The position numbers and the translations under genes were made by a program. The notes under the pieces are model-generated. The model saw only the letters and a list, made by a program, of their open reading frames with translations. It was not told where the DNA came from and did not search any database. Positions 1 to 11,600 of a DNA stretch of 64,000 nt are shown piece by piece. The stretch spans positions 17,120,501 to 17,184,500 of the forward strand of contig NW_024466607.1 of NCBI RefSeq assembly GCF_017591425.1, in the 5' to 3' direction. The DNA comes from Ochotona curzoniae (lineage: Eukaryota; Chordata; Mammalia; Lagomorpha; Ochotonidae). Each line of letters begins with the position of its first letter. The first letter of the stretch is position 1.

Positions 1-839
1 TTTGGCAAAAGTCCAGAAGCCCTGCTTCCCCATGGCACTGCTGCCACTCCTCTACACTCCAGCCTTCTAGAGCGGGGGCATTTCCCTGAGAGCTTGGCAA
101 ATAAGCAAGAAAGCCAAGATAAGAAAATGACACTGGGAGTAGGGAGAGACGCTCCTATCAGGGTCATGAGTAATGATGGTGCAAAACAACCAGGGCGTTT
201 GCGGGCAGCCATGCCAGTGGTGTGTGTGTCCCAGTATCAAGGGTCCTGGGAGCTTTGGAGGGTGCTGAGTAATAACACAACCATGATTCACCCAAATGCC
301 TGCACACAGGTCTATACTATGTTAACTTCTTCCTTGTGTCAAACAGAAATATCTTAATCCCACAGCAAAAAGATGGGTGCATCTCCACAATCTTTCTTAC
401 CTAAAGAACAAAATCATTGGGGTTTGAGGAAGAGCAGAGATAAAAACCCCTCTGTCCTTAGGGGAGAAGCAGGAAACTATCTTGAGTCGAGATCTCCTTG
501 GCTGAGGGTGAGGCAACCCTGCCGAGAGTGCCCTACTTCTGTGACCCAGGGACACAGGGCCTGCCCAAGGTGGAAACTGGATCAGGATGACAGAGAAAGC
601 CCTCTTTCCCCTCCCCAAACTATACAGTGGACAGGTACCCAGCAACAGGCTCCTCCTGGCATGGGAGAGAGCAAACCCCCCCAGAGGGATGCCCCACAGA
701 GAAGGCTGACAGAGGTGGGTGGGACAACAACACTGAGAAAACTCTTCCACATCCAGTGCAAGGCAACACTCAATGAAACTCAACTGCTAGGACTGTGGGT
801 TACATCTTTTCTGCCCTGGACCAGATGTCTGGCATTCAC

Positions 840-1255
840 TCAGAAGATTACAAGACACACAAAATGCAAGGAAATTAAAGACAAAAAACAAACAAGGTCA
901 AGAGACAAAGCAATGAGTCGAATCCAATTCAGATGATCCAGATGTTGGCACTATGACCCAGAATTTTAAAACAGCGGATTTGTATGTTAAAGATTCCACT
1001 GAAAAACGTGCATGAACAGACAGGAAATGTCAACAGAAAAGTAGAGATTATAAGGAAGACAAGTAGAAATGCTAGAAATTAGAGACTCAGTAATGGAGCT
1101 AAAGAACTGCTATGGTGGGCTCAATTGAGCTAAGGATGCTGTATTATTGCCCTTAAAGAGAATGAACACAGAACAGAGCATCTAAAAGCTACAAGACACA
1201 TCAAGCTGACACATGTCTAACAGAATACCAGAAGAAGAGATAGAAAAGATGTTTC
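840..1255 (+). mobile_element. Ancient L1M fragment (ORF1 region)
   Basis: The purine-rich text (for example 'gaattttaaaac', 'gaacagacaggaaatgtcaac', 'gaagaagagatagaaaa') follows the ORF1 region of old mammalian L1 elements as I know it. It is broken by many changes and is not coding now. Confidence 0.6.
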
Positions 1256-1279
1256 TAACTGTACAGGTTTGCTGGCAAT

Positions 1280-1838
1280 TAATTTTTCCATTGAAATAAA
1301 GAACCCCCACCCATGAAGAGAAGTGCAGGTTCTATGGTCTGCCATGGAGTGCAAGTGCCAAAACAGAGCAGTGGACAATACAATCACGTGCACTTGGAGG
1401 ATATGGCAGTCTACTGGAACCTGCAGAGGATACCTGACATCACAACAGAGGACAGAACAAATCAACCAACTACCCCAGCCATGTGCTGGCAGTGAAAAAC
1501 TGGACAAACGGAGACTCTAAGATGAACTATGTCAATCAGTGGATTCTGCAGCAACTTCATCGTGCTTGGAATGGCGAGATTGGCAGCAATTCATAACTGT
1601 TGAACTATCAAAACCACTTGAGCAAGACCCTCAGAGCATGCCCCACATCGGGGACCTGGGTGGGTGGGAGGCTGAGTGGGGCTTCTCCCTTTATCTCCCC
1701 CTTTACCTCAGATACAGGAAAAAAAAAAAGAGAATGTGTAAATAATAATCTTACCCACTTTCCTGTAGCCCTTGAACCTTTTTGCCCTAAATTAAACCAT
1801 GTAAAAATTATCAAGAATAAATTTAAAAAAAAATAAAA
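1280..1838 (+). mobile_element. Retroelement 3' end, family shared with 19960-20462 (copy 1)
   Basis: It is homologous over about 450 bases to a second copy at 19960-20462. Shared marks are 'ggaggatatggcagtctactgg', 'actatcaaaaccacttga', 'gaggctgagtggggcttctcc' and an A-rich end after 'accatgtaaa'. The poly-A end and lack of a C-SINE head suggest a lagomorph L1 3'UTR or a similar non-LTR element. The family name is not certain. Confidence 0.55.
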
Positions 1839-1911
1839 GTCTTTCCCCTTAATTTCTAAAAGATGTTTATTAAGCACAAGATTTTGATTGACAGATTTTT
1901 TTTTCTTTCAC

Positions 1912-2212
1912 TATCTTTAAAAATAGTTTATTTTATTTATATGAAAGACAGAGTTACAGATAAAAAGAAGCAGAGATTCTTTGAGCCACTAGTTGACTCC
2001 CTGAAAGGCTACATTGGCTGGGGTTGGGCCAGACTGAAGCCTGGAGACTCATCTGGGTCTCTCAAGCACGTGCAGGGGCCTAGAGACTTGAGTCATCTTC
2101 TGCTGCTCTCCCAGTACATTAGCAGGGAACTGGATTGGAAGTGAAGCAGCCAGAACTTAAACTGGTACCCATATGGGATACCAGCGCTGCAGTTGATGGC
2201 TTTACCCAGTAC
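1912..2212 (-). mobile_element. C-SINE, old subfamily
   Basis: The antisense tail 'tttattttatttatatgaaagacagag' is followed by the C-SINE body and the 'cccatatgggat' segment. It is diverged. Confidence 0.85.
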
Positions 2213-3164
2213 ACCTTGCATTCAGGGTAAAAGCCACGACCTCGCCACAGGCTGGGATCAACAGGCCAACCTCAAGGCCAAAGACTCCGGGTCAGGCCAT
2301 AAGATCCACCACAGATGTGGGAATCACTTTCCAAATGCAAAAAGCCAAATGGTCCCGTTTCAGTGCGGTGCCAGCCTCAGAGCCTCAACCCGACAGAGCA
2401 GCAGTTTCTCAGGCCTCAGGGGTTCATCCACAGCCCAAGACAGGGGTGTGAGTGTAGTCAGCCGACAGGCAGCTGCGGCTGGAACTTGACCATCCAACAC
2501 CATGAGCAGACCTGACAGAACCTCCTCTGGTGGTAGAGCAGACAATGATTAAAGCCTGCTCAAGGTGCCAATTTCTCTGTTTCTCTTCACCTCTTCACAC
2601 TGGAGCTTGCCTGCTGCCTGGCCTACTCTTGAAACTGACACTATATAACAGACAAAAGTGTCCAAGATCTGGTCCACAGACTGAATATAGGACAGTGAGG
2701 GAAAAGGAGGTGAACGGGGGTGTTGGGTGGTGGCGGGGGAGGCATGAGCTGGGCTGTCTGCCAGGTGACTTTCTTGTACAGACCCAGCTGGGCAGCCTGT
2801 CTGGCCAGTGTCCACTTAAAACACCAAAGCATGTCACCATGTCGCTAAAGCAAGGCCAAGCGCAGTACTGGAGGGCACACACAGCCTGGGCCTGAACCGT
2901 TTCAGCTCTTCCCTGCACGCAGCCATCTGCTGAATGAGGATGAGGACTCACATACACAGGAGCTTCAAGTCCTGCTCTCGGACCTCTGTCTTGGGCAATC
3001 TGCCCTCAGGATGTTAACAGGCAGCCACGTCTGCTCAGCCTGGCCCTGTTGCGGGAAGCAGAGAAGGGTACAGAGCTCACCTGGGCTCTACCCGAGGCCC
3101 AGCTTATCCAGGGGAAAAGGGCAGGGCTGTTTTCCCGAAATCAAAGCTCAAATGAAGCAGCAAG

Positions 3165-3450
3165 GATTGTGGTGCCTCAGGTTAAGCTCCTGTCTGAGAT
3201 GCCAGCATCCCACATGAGTGCCAGTTTGAGTCCTGTTTCACTTACAATCCAGGTCCCTGCTAATGCACTTGGGAAATAGGCGGAGGATGGTCCAAGTGGA
3301 TAGGTCCTGCCACCAATACGAGAGACCCAGATGAAGTTCTTGGCTTTGGTTTGGCCAAGTCTTGGCTGTTGTGGACATTTAGGGAATGAACTAGCTGATT
3401 TTTCTTTCTGTAACTCTGCCTTTTAAACAAATACTTAAAAATTAAAAATC
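3165..3450 (+). mobile_element. C-SINE, old subfamily
   Basis: Sense copy with 'ggttaagctcctg', 'gccagcatcccacatgagtgcc' and a degraded 'ccttttaaacaaatactt' tail. Confidence 0.8.
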
Positions 3451-3489
3451 TTGCAGGGAAAAAAGGCTCAAAATAAGCCTGGAACCAAG

Positions 3490-3812
3490 GCTGGTGTGAA
3501 AGCTCAACTAGCTACTCTTATACCTGCAAGTGTCAGGATCCCATATGGATAAAGGTTCATGTCCCAGATGTTCCACTTCCCACCCAGCTCCTTATTTGTG
3601 GCCTGGGAAAGCACTGGAGGATGATCCAAAGCCTTGGGACTCTGTGCCCATGTGAGACCTGGAAAAAGTTCCTGGCTTCAGATTGGCTCAGCTCTGGCTT
3701 TAGTGGCCATTTGGGGAAGAGAATCAGCAGATGAAAGACCTTTTTCTGTCTCTCCTCTTTGTAAATCTGCCTTTCCAATAAAAATAAATATACCTAAGAA
3801 AGAAAGAAAGAG
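3490..3812 (+). mobile_element. C-SINE with (GAAA) tail
   Basis: Sense copy with 'ggatcccatatggat', 'ctgggaaagcactggaggat' and the tail 'ccaataaaaataaatatacc' running into a short GAAA repeat (3798-3812). Confidence 0.9.
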
Positions 3813-4540
3813 TAAAAGCAGCAGCCTTGTCATATATTCACTCTACATATTTGCAGATCAGATAAACTATTACAGCCTTATTTGCCCTATAATTTAGGGT
3901 TCTGGTCTGGAATCCAGTGAGAAAGGAAACTTCTGGTTCTAAACATAGCCTTGGACCCAAGAGGAATTTTGGTTTCTTAAAATCGTCTGTTTGGCAGTCT
4001 TGCCAGTATTCCTCCAAGCAGAAACAGGGGATTTGGTTACTGTGACTGGCTTCCATCTTCAGTACAAGCACCAGAGTCCCTCTTCACAGCCCCATGCCGG
4101 GCCCCAACAGGGGTGGGGTGCAGGCTCACCTGTGAAGGCTCGGAGACTCAGGGACTCGGGACTAGTCCACCAGCCTCCAAATTGAATCAGGCCTGCGCAC
4201 AGCACTGCTGGGTCTCAAAACACCTCAACTACAGGTCCCTAGCTGTCAGAAACCGACATGGGGTCCTCTGGATTAAATTGTGCAGAGACTGAAGGGCAGG
4301 TCTGAAATGGAAGATAAGAGCTCCTCATGTCTGCTCCTGCCCCTGGACCCTAGATCTAGTGGTCCACAAAAGCAGTGTGCCTGGACTCCAGGCCCCTCTG
4401 TCATTCCATTACACTTGTGCCTGAAAGCATGTGGGTTAGTTTAAATACACCAGGCCAAGGCAAGCTGAGGTTCCCACTCCAGGGCTGGGACAGCCACTCT
4501 TAATCACTCTACTAAGTCACTTACCTCATTTTACAGTTTT

Positions 4541-4863
4541 TCTTTTCTTTTTTCTTTCTTTTCTTTCCTTTATTTTTTTTAAATTGGAAAATCAGATATA
4601 CAGAGAGGAAGATCTGTTTGCTGACTCACTCTCCAAATGGCTGCAATGGGCAGAACTGAGCCAATCTGAAGCCAGGAGCTTCTTTCCGTGTCTCCCATGT
4701 GGGTTCAGGGTCCCAAGGCTTTGGGCCATCTGTGACTGCTTTCCCAGGCCTTAGGCAGGTGCTGGATGGGAAGCGGAGCCACTGGGATTAGAGCTGGCAC
4801 CCATATGGGATTGCGGTACATGCAAGGTGAGGACTTTAGCTGTTAGGCTACTGCATCTGGCCC
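4541..4863 (-). mobile_element. C-SINE, pika-type
   Basis: Antisense copy. It starts in a T-rich tail followed by 'ggaaaatcagatatacagagagg' and ends at the head 'ctactgcatctggccc'. Confidence 0.92.
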
Positions 4864-5181
4864 TAAGTTTCTAAGTGCTCCCCACATACAGAGGGAAAAG
4901 CTGCCGTGGCAGGCAGGCAATGGCAAAGCTCTTTCAAATCTGAATATGCCCCTAGGAGCCAGAAGTAGAGCTGATAGATCTTACTTAATGGGCAACAGGC
5001 TTGGGAAGCAGGAAGGAGATAGGAGGGTGTGGAAATTAGAAGCAGAAGGCTAAGTCACCTCAAACTAGCAGAGGTCAGGAGCCTGCCAGCACCCATGTCC
5101 ACTGCAGCAAGGAGCCCCAGAGGACATCTCCACCCTCGTCCCTGTGCGAATCCATGAGCTAGAAAAGTAACCTCCATACCA

Positions 5182-5513
5182 TTGTTTTTTTAATTTATTT
5201 TTTTTATGTAAAATCAGATTTACAAAGCGAAGGTGAGTCACAGACAAAGCTCTTCCATCTACTGCTTCACTCCCCAAGTGGCTGCAACAGCCAGAGCTAA
5301 GCCAATCTGAAGCTAGGAGCTAAGAACCAGGAGCCTCTTCTGGATCTCCCACGCAGGTGCAGGATCCCAAGGCTTTGGACCATCCTCTACTGCTTTCCCA
5401 GGCCACAATCAGGGAACTGGAAGTGGAGCTGCTGGGGTACGAATCGGTGCCGATATGGGATCCTGGTGTGTTCAAGGCAGACACTTCAGCCATGAGGTTA
5501 TTGCACCAGGTCC
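5182..5513 (-). mobile_element. C-SINE, pika-type
   Basis: Antisense copy. It has 'gccgatatgggatcctggtg' and the head 'ttgcaccaggtcc'. Confidence 0.92.
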
Positions 5514-5834
5514 AAACTCCTACATCTTGAGGACTGAAGCCCTCCAGGTTGTCATACCTGCTGCAGCCAGCAACACACACTTGTGGTAGCAAAGCAGTGC
5601 CAGCATCAGGCATATACAGAGAAGGGCCAAGGAAGGCATGAGGAGACTTGCAGTCCCACAAAAGTGTTAAGAAAAGTAGGCCCATTCCAGGGTGCAGAGT
5701 AACAGTAAGTCAGCACACCAAGGGGTGCCTCAACTCCAACCCAGAATCCCAAGTGCTGTTTTGAGACTTTAGAAAAAATTTGGTTCCCTTGTCAAATGCC
5801 TGATGTTTCACATGACTGGGTTCAGGTGAGAATT

Positions 5835-6112
5835 ATACACTTTTTTTCTTTTTAATTTGAAAGACAGAGATGATTTCTCATCTATTAGGTCACTCCACAA
5901 ACGCCCATGTTGGTAAGGCCTGGGCTAAAACCAGGAGCTGGGAACCCAATCCAGTTCTCCCCCATGCGTGGCAGGAATGTAGTCACTCAGTCCATCACCG
6001 CTGTATTCTTGCATTAACAGGAAGCTGGTGCCAGAGCCTGGTGTCAGACCCAGGTTCTCCAATATGCAACACGAGCCTTTCAGTCAGCTTCTCATCACTG
6101 GGCCAAATGCCT
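5835..6112 (-). mobile_element. C-SINE, old diverged subfamily
   Basis: Antisense copy: 'ttttaatttgaaagacagagatg' then a diverged body ending 'catcactgggccaaatgcc'. Confidence 0.75.
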
Positions 6113-6287
6113 GGCCCAGCTTGTAAAATTCTGACACCACCACAAATAGGCACATCACAGGGTTCATGTAGACAGACACCTTTCTGGCATTATTGACCTT
6201 GATCAGTAATGACTGACCTTTGCCAGGTCCCCTATTCCAAAGCTACCAACTTGTTCTCCGTGCTAACTTCAGGATGCTAAGACCTTT

Positions 6288-6613
6288 TCTTTCTTTTTTT
6301 TAAGATCTATTTATTTTTTATTGGAAAGGCGGATATACAGAGAAGAGACAGAAAGGAAGATCTCTGTCCAATGGTTCATTCCCTAAGTGGCCGCAATGGC
6401 TGGAGCTGAGCCAATCCGAAGCCAGGAGCTCTTCTGGGCCTCCTCCAGGTCTCCCATGCGGGTGCAGGGTCCCAAGGCTTTGGGCCGCCCTCGATTGCAT
6501 TCCCAGGCCACAGTGAGGGAGCTGGATGGGAAGCGGGGCTGCCGGGATTAGAACTGGCGCCCATATGGGATCCTGGTGTGTTCAAGGTGAGGACTTTAAC
6601 CACTACGGTATTG
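6288..6613 (-). mobile_element. C-SINE, pika-type
   Basis: Antisense copy, well preserved, with the B box 'gggattagaac' and the head 'attgcactgggccc'. It lies directly against the next copy. Confidence 0.93.
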
Positions 6614-6935
6614 CACTGGGCCCTTTTGAAAAAGATTTATTTATTTTGTTTGCAAAGTCATATATACAGAGAGGAGTAGAGACAGAGGAAGATCTTCCAT
6701 CTGTTGATTCACTTCCCAAGTGACCCTAATGGCTGGTGCTGTGCTGATCCAAAGCCAAGAACCAGGAGCTTCTTCTGGGTTTCCCACATGGGTGCAGGGT
6801 CCTAAGGCTTTGGACCTTCCTCCACTGCTTTCCCAGGTCACAAGCAGGGAGCTGGAAGGAAAGCAAGGCTTCCAGGATTAGAACTGGCACCTACAAGGCA
6901 AGGACTTTAGCCACCAGGCTACTGCACTGGGCTCT
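6614..6935 (-). mobile_element. C-SINE, pika-type
   Basis: Antisense copy in tandem with the one before, with tail 'gatttatttattttgtttgc' and head 'actgcactgggctc'. Its middle lacks the 'cccatatgggatcc' segment. Confidence 0.9.
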
Positions 6936-6959
6936 GCTAAGAATCTTTAAAGGACAATG

Positions 6960-7245
6960 TGTTAGGGCGGAGGTGTAATAGCAGCCTGCCTTATCAGAGT
7001 GCTGGTTCCAGGACTGGATCCTCTGCTTCTACTCCAGCTTCCTGTTAATACGTCTGGGAAGGCAGTGGACGATGGCCCTAGTCCTTGGGCCTATCACCCA
7101 CATGGGAGACTTGGAGTTCCAGACTCCTGGATTCAGCTTGGCCAACCCCTGGCCATTAGCATTATTTGAGCTGTGACCCAGCAGAGGTAAGATAGCTCTC
7201 TGTCTTGCCTTCTCTCTTGCTTTACCTTTCAAATATGAAACACAG
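6960..7245 (+). mobile_element. C-SINE, old subfamily
   Basis: Sense copy with 'atcagagtgctggttcc', 'cttcctgttaatacgtctggg' and the tail 'cctttcaaatatgaaa'. Confidence 0.8.
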
Positions 7246-8099
7246 AAAAAAATTAAAAGGAGTGTGTTGCTGCCACTAGGAAATCCATGTGTGAGCCGTG
7301 CTTGCCGGTGGCTGCAGCTGCCCCACAGATGAGGAGCATCTAATGAAGAGCAGCGGAGCCGACATCTCGGCGAGAAGCTGCTCAGCGACAAAGAGGAACA
7401 GTAGCAGTTTATTTATAGTTCCACTTGAAGACAGCTCATTGTAACTACTGGAGTTGAATTTTTAAAACCTAGGGGAACAAAGGCTGGCTATTTTAAACCC
7501 TCCTTGCACTTAGTTCAATGGAGAGTGCTGGAGCCACTGACCACACCCCGGGCAGTACTCCCGAGCTCGGTAATTCATATTTTGTGCAGCATCACAGGAC
7601 ACCGGCAAAGTCTGCCAAGGCAGATCACCAGCACTGGCTCTGCCCAGCCTGCAGAGGCGACGAGCTCAGATCCCCGCAGCCTTTGCCCAAGGCTTCCAGA
7701 GAGGAATCCTGGCAGGCTGCAAGTACTCCCCCATGCTAACCCCCCAGCCCTGAGTCTCACGGGCTCCCCTTTCCTGGAAGATGATGTTGCAGACAGCTGC
7801 TGTGAATCAAGGTCATATCATCCCCCACCCTGGCTTCAAACATGGCCAGCGCCCCCAAGTGGATGGCTGTCCAGGACAGCGGGCAGTAGCTGGCCCCGTA
7901 GCCCAACACAGCCCCAGACAGGGAAACAGGAACTCCTGGCCCAGGCAACTGCAGCTCCAGGCCGAGTCCTCATCCCCTCTGATGTCCAACAGCCACAGGA
8001 AGGGGTGGGGGAATTTGGGACTTTTTTCAACACTCCTTACATCCTTATTTGAACAAAAAAGCACTAAGCAAAACTCTGGACAGAAGGCAGAAAAATGTA

Positions 8100-8413
8100 A
8101 ATACAGACTGAGAATTTGATATGAAGAAATTATTAATTTTGCAGGGTGTGATAAGACTGCCATTATATAACTGAGAAAAGTTCTTATTTAGGGTAAAATG
8201 ATGTATCCAGAATTAAAAACACTCCTAATTTCTAAAAATGTAGGGGGTTAGGCAGATGAAATAAGACTGGCAAAATGTTGAAGTGAGATGAGGGGCACAT
8301 GGGGACTTATAATATCCTACTTTTTGTGCCAGCTTAAAAATTTCCACAATACAAAGGTTTTTATTTTGTTTTAAGAAAAACAAAACAAAACAAAAACAAA
8401 CAAACAAAAAAAA
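8100..8413 (+). mobile_element. L1MB-type 3' end with A-rich tail
   Basis: It contains 'tttgatatgaagaaatta', 'gatgaaataagactggcaaaatgttg' and 'aaaatttccacaatacaaagg', landmarks of the 3'UTR end of old L1M elements, followed by an (AAAAC)n tail to 8413. It abuts the coding-like segment on the minus strand. Confidence 0.75.
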
Positions 8414-8628
8414 CCCAGCTGCCTGGTGACTGGAGTGAGCTGTGTAGCCGAGGCCAGGCCAGGGGACCCCGGCAGGAAGCTGAGCCAGGAAATCATCACC
8501 ACGCTGGTGTCGGGGGACTTGCACCACGGGGGGCGGTCATCTCCATCCAGGTCCACCCAGGGTTCATAGCAGCCTTTGGCGTGGTCAAAGAGAGAGCTGC
8601 TGATGGCATCAGGAGTCTTCAGAGAACC
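8371..8628 (-). other. Coding-like segment of unknown origin with possible splice acceptor
   Basis: An open minus-strand frame follows a possible acceptor (GCTACAG at 8629-8635). It reads GSLKTPDAISSSLFDHAKGC, then YEPWVDLDGDDRPPWC, and so on, ending at TAA 8371-8373: 85 codons in phase 0, the phase left by POC1A exon 9. The composition (acidic run, paired Trp) looks like real protein, but I do not recognise it and it does not resemble the POC1 coiled-coil tail. The last 14 codons come from an antisense ancient L1 poly-A tail. It could be an alternative POC1A terminal exon, a fragment of a processed pseudogene, or chance. Confidence 0.25.
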
Positions 8629-11600
8629 CTGTAGCAATGTCCAGACCTTCAAAGAAACTAATTGTAAGATAATCTCCATGGAAACCAACTATTCTGATTT
8701 TTTTCCCCATGGTAACCAATAAGAACATAAACACAGGCATTATCCAACACCCTTGCACCACATGGGCAATGCTGCTATCCAATCTGGAAAATATAAACTA
8801 GAAAGGGGTTTTTTCCACTTAAAATGGAAAAGAAGTTCTGAAACTTCCAGTCCAGACATGTAGATTCTGCTATCCTCTGTTGCCTGGTCACCACCCCTCA
8901 CAGTCCATGCCAGCTGCCACCAAGCCGACAAATGAGGCCAGAAAGTGGCTTCCTTCAGTCTCGAACCTTCCGGAATGCCAAGAGGAAAGAGTCAGAGCCT
9001 TTCACGCTCAACCATGCTGCCACAGGCAACCAGACATGTGTCCCCCCCCCCCCATGTTGACTTTCAGAGCACTCCAGGCACCACGCACATGCAGGACACA
9101 GGGGCATAACAGACCCCTGCTCCCAGGGAGACAAGTGAAACCTGCAAGTAACTGGCAATGGGAGACAGGGGACTGTTCCAGGAAGGAACAGGAGGGACTC
9201 AGTCAGCTGGCCAGCTTTCAGGAAGGCTGCATGGAGGAAGTGCCACTTGGAAAGAGACTAAAGGCATGAACATAACTCCACTGGGAACAAGGAAAAGTAA
9301 CCCCAAACAGCAGATTAAAAAATTGAGTATGCTTCTGCATGTGGCTCAAGTCTTGTATTTTCAGGTTCTGAGTTTTTATAAAATGTAATAAAACTAAGAG
9401 GGAAATTAAAAAGGAAAGAGCCTCACATGCGGAGGCCTTGGTTCTTGCCTACCCTTCTGTTGTGCACCACACCACTGGTGTGAGGCTCTTCCTGTGGCCC
9501 TTGGATGCCCCTGTGTGTAGAAAATGACCTATTAGCACAGCCTGATGGGCTGCAGGGGGATTGCCCAGGACACCAGAAGGACGGTATCCCAGCAACGGCT
9601 CCTGTGCTGATTGACAGGTGCCCCCAATGTGCAGTAGGCTCTCTGGAGGAGGGGCGTTGGCCCAGGTAACAAACAGCAAGAGAGACACCAGAAAACTTGG
9701 ACTCAAGAACCAACCATCAGATGAATGGCAGTAGCAAAACGCTGTGTATGGCAAGGGCTCAGATGGGATGACAGGCCCAGCAAAAGCTCATGGTCGGGCT
9801 GTGGTGAGCTCCATCTTTCTTCCTACACACACAGACCCTCAGCTAGGGGTAGAATCTCATGCTGCCTGCCCAGTTTTAAACAGAGCTTGATGTTGCCTTT
9901 AGGTTTAAAGGGTCCATGAGGCACTGCTGACATGTGTCTTTTAACACTGGATAGAGAGCAGAACTAAGGCCATGCCCTCCTCCACCTCCTCTGGAAAGCA
10001 GCAGACTACAGAGGGCTGGGACGTGAATTCCCCAACCATATTTCTCAGGCTGTGGACCACCAGAGTCGAGACCCCTTTTCCTCCCTGATGCCAGTCACAA
10101 CAAGCCAGAGTGTTTCTGCACAGGCCAGTGGTTCCCAAACCAGGACCCTAGGAAATTGTCAGAAATGCAAATTCCACACTGAGTCAAACAAATTGGATTC
10201 AGGGTGGGGAGAGTACCACACACTCAGGTTTGAGAACCAGGCAAGGAGCACAGCTGCTCTCTCCCGACAAGGTCATCCTAGATTGTCCCCTGGGAGCTGT
10301 AACACCTAATAAGTCCCCAAAAACACATAACAAAGTCTCCACCATTCCCAAGTCACCTCACAAAGCCTCAGTCCTGTCTCACAACCACGAAGCCTGGCAG
10401 GATGTGCCCTACGGAGAGGTTTTGCCCTCCCGTTTCTCACCATGCTTTCGTTCCTACGGCAGCTAGTCAGCCACACCCTTTCCGACTTCTTTGTCCTTGC
10501 AGACACCACGATGAAAGGACAGTGGCCACTCAATGTGCTGGCACCGCGGGCTCCACACAGCCAGCCATGGAAGTTACGTGGCCACCTGGCATTTATCAAC
10601 TCACTGGCAGCAGGCAGAAAGCCAGGAATTTCCCCCTCCCCAACCCGTTTTAAGTGTTGAAAACACTGGCAAAGAAAGGTGCTCCTTTCCAACACGCAGA
10701 GATCTGAGCGTCACACCTGCTTCAAGCTGCTGCAAAGCCCCTGCTGCTTAGGGAGCACCTGGAATCCACTGAAAGCCAACACCAAGCAAGACACATTGTT
10801 TTCAGTGGAGACCTGAGTCCTCCATGTTCTCCAGCAGGGAAGCAAATCAGCCATGTCAGAAGGCTTGTGTTGCTTCCAAATTCACATGCCAAAACAGTGA
10901 TGTGCAAGGTAGCAGGACAAGGAGGTGGGGCCTTCAGGAAGTCACTGAAATTAGTGTCACTGTAGAAGAGGCCCTGAAATGGAGCCAACTGTTGAGCACG
11001 CAAGCACACAGCGAGATAGAGCCATCCACGCACCAGGAAGCAGGCCACGGTCAGTGAGTCTTTGGTACCTAGCTTGGACACCTCTGCCTGGAGAACTTGA
11101 GAAATACTTGTAGTTTATCAGCTGCCTGTCTACAGCATTGCATCACAGTAGCCCAAACGGACTACAAAGCAGGGGTTGTGGGGCCCTTCTCCTGCCCACT
11201 CACAAACCTACGACTCCACCTAGCCAAGGCACCTGACATGAAAACCCAGATCTCCAGCAACTACTGCTGGCACGCAGCACCCTGAGGTCCATGGCAGAGG
11301 ACAAGATCTAGTGCCATGAATATCCAGGCCAGGAGCTGGAGCTCCAAGACGCCCTGAAAGCACACTGAGGCAGTGACTGGGAGTGCCAGGCCTCATCCTC
11401 AGGAAAGAGGAGCCAGAAAGGAGAAGCAGCCTCCTTACTTGGCGCAGGCTCCAGCTTGCAGCCCTGTTCCAGGTAGCAGTTCTATGCTGGTGGCTCTGGG
11501 GGTCTGGCCAGGGCTGAGGGCCAGGACAAAGCACAAAGCAGGTCTGTTTTTACCCCAGGCCAAAGGTATGCTTTTCTGCTGCATCTGTCATCAGGAAATA

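Noticed and set aside
373..936. 187-codon plus-strand open frame at the left end
   Set aside because: Runs into the ancient L1M fragment; no domain, and it is mirrored by an equally long antisense frame.
1910..2212. tRNA gene candidates in the tRNA-like heads of the SINEs
   Set aside because: The tRNA-like A and B boxes belong to C-SINE copies; no cloverleaf with a proper anticodon arm and acceptor stem stands alone.
9042..9052. C11 run as a structured element
   Set aside because: A single homopolymer without neighbouring G or C runs; simple slippage explains it.
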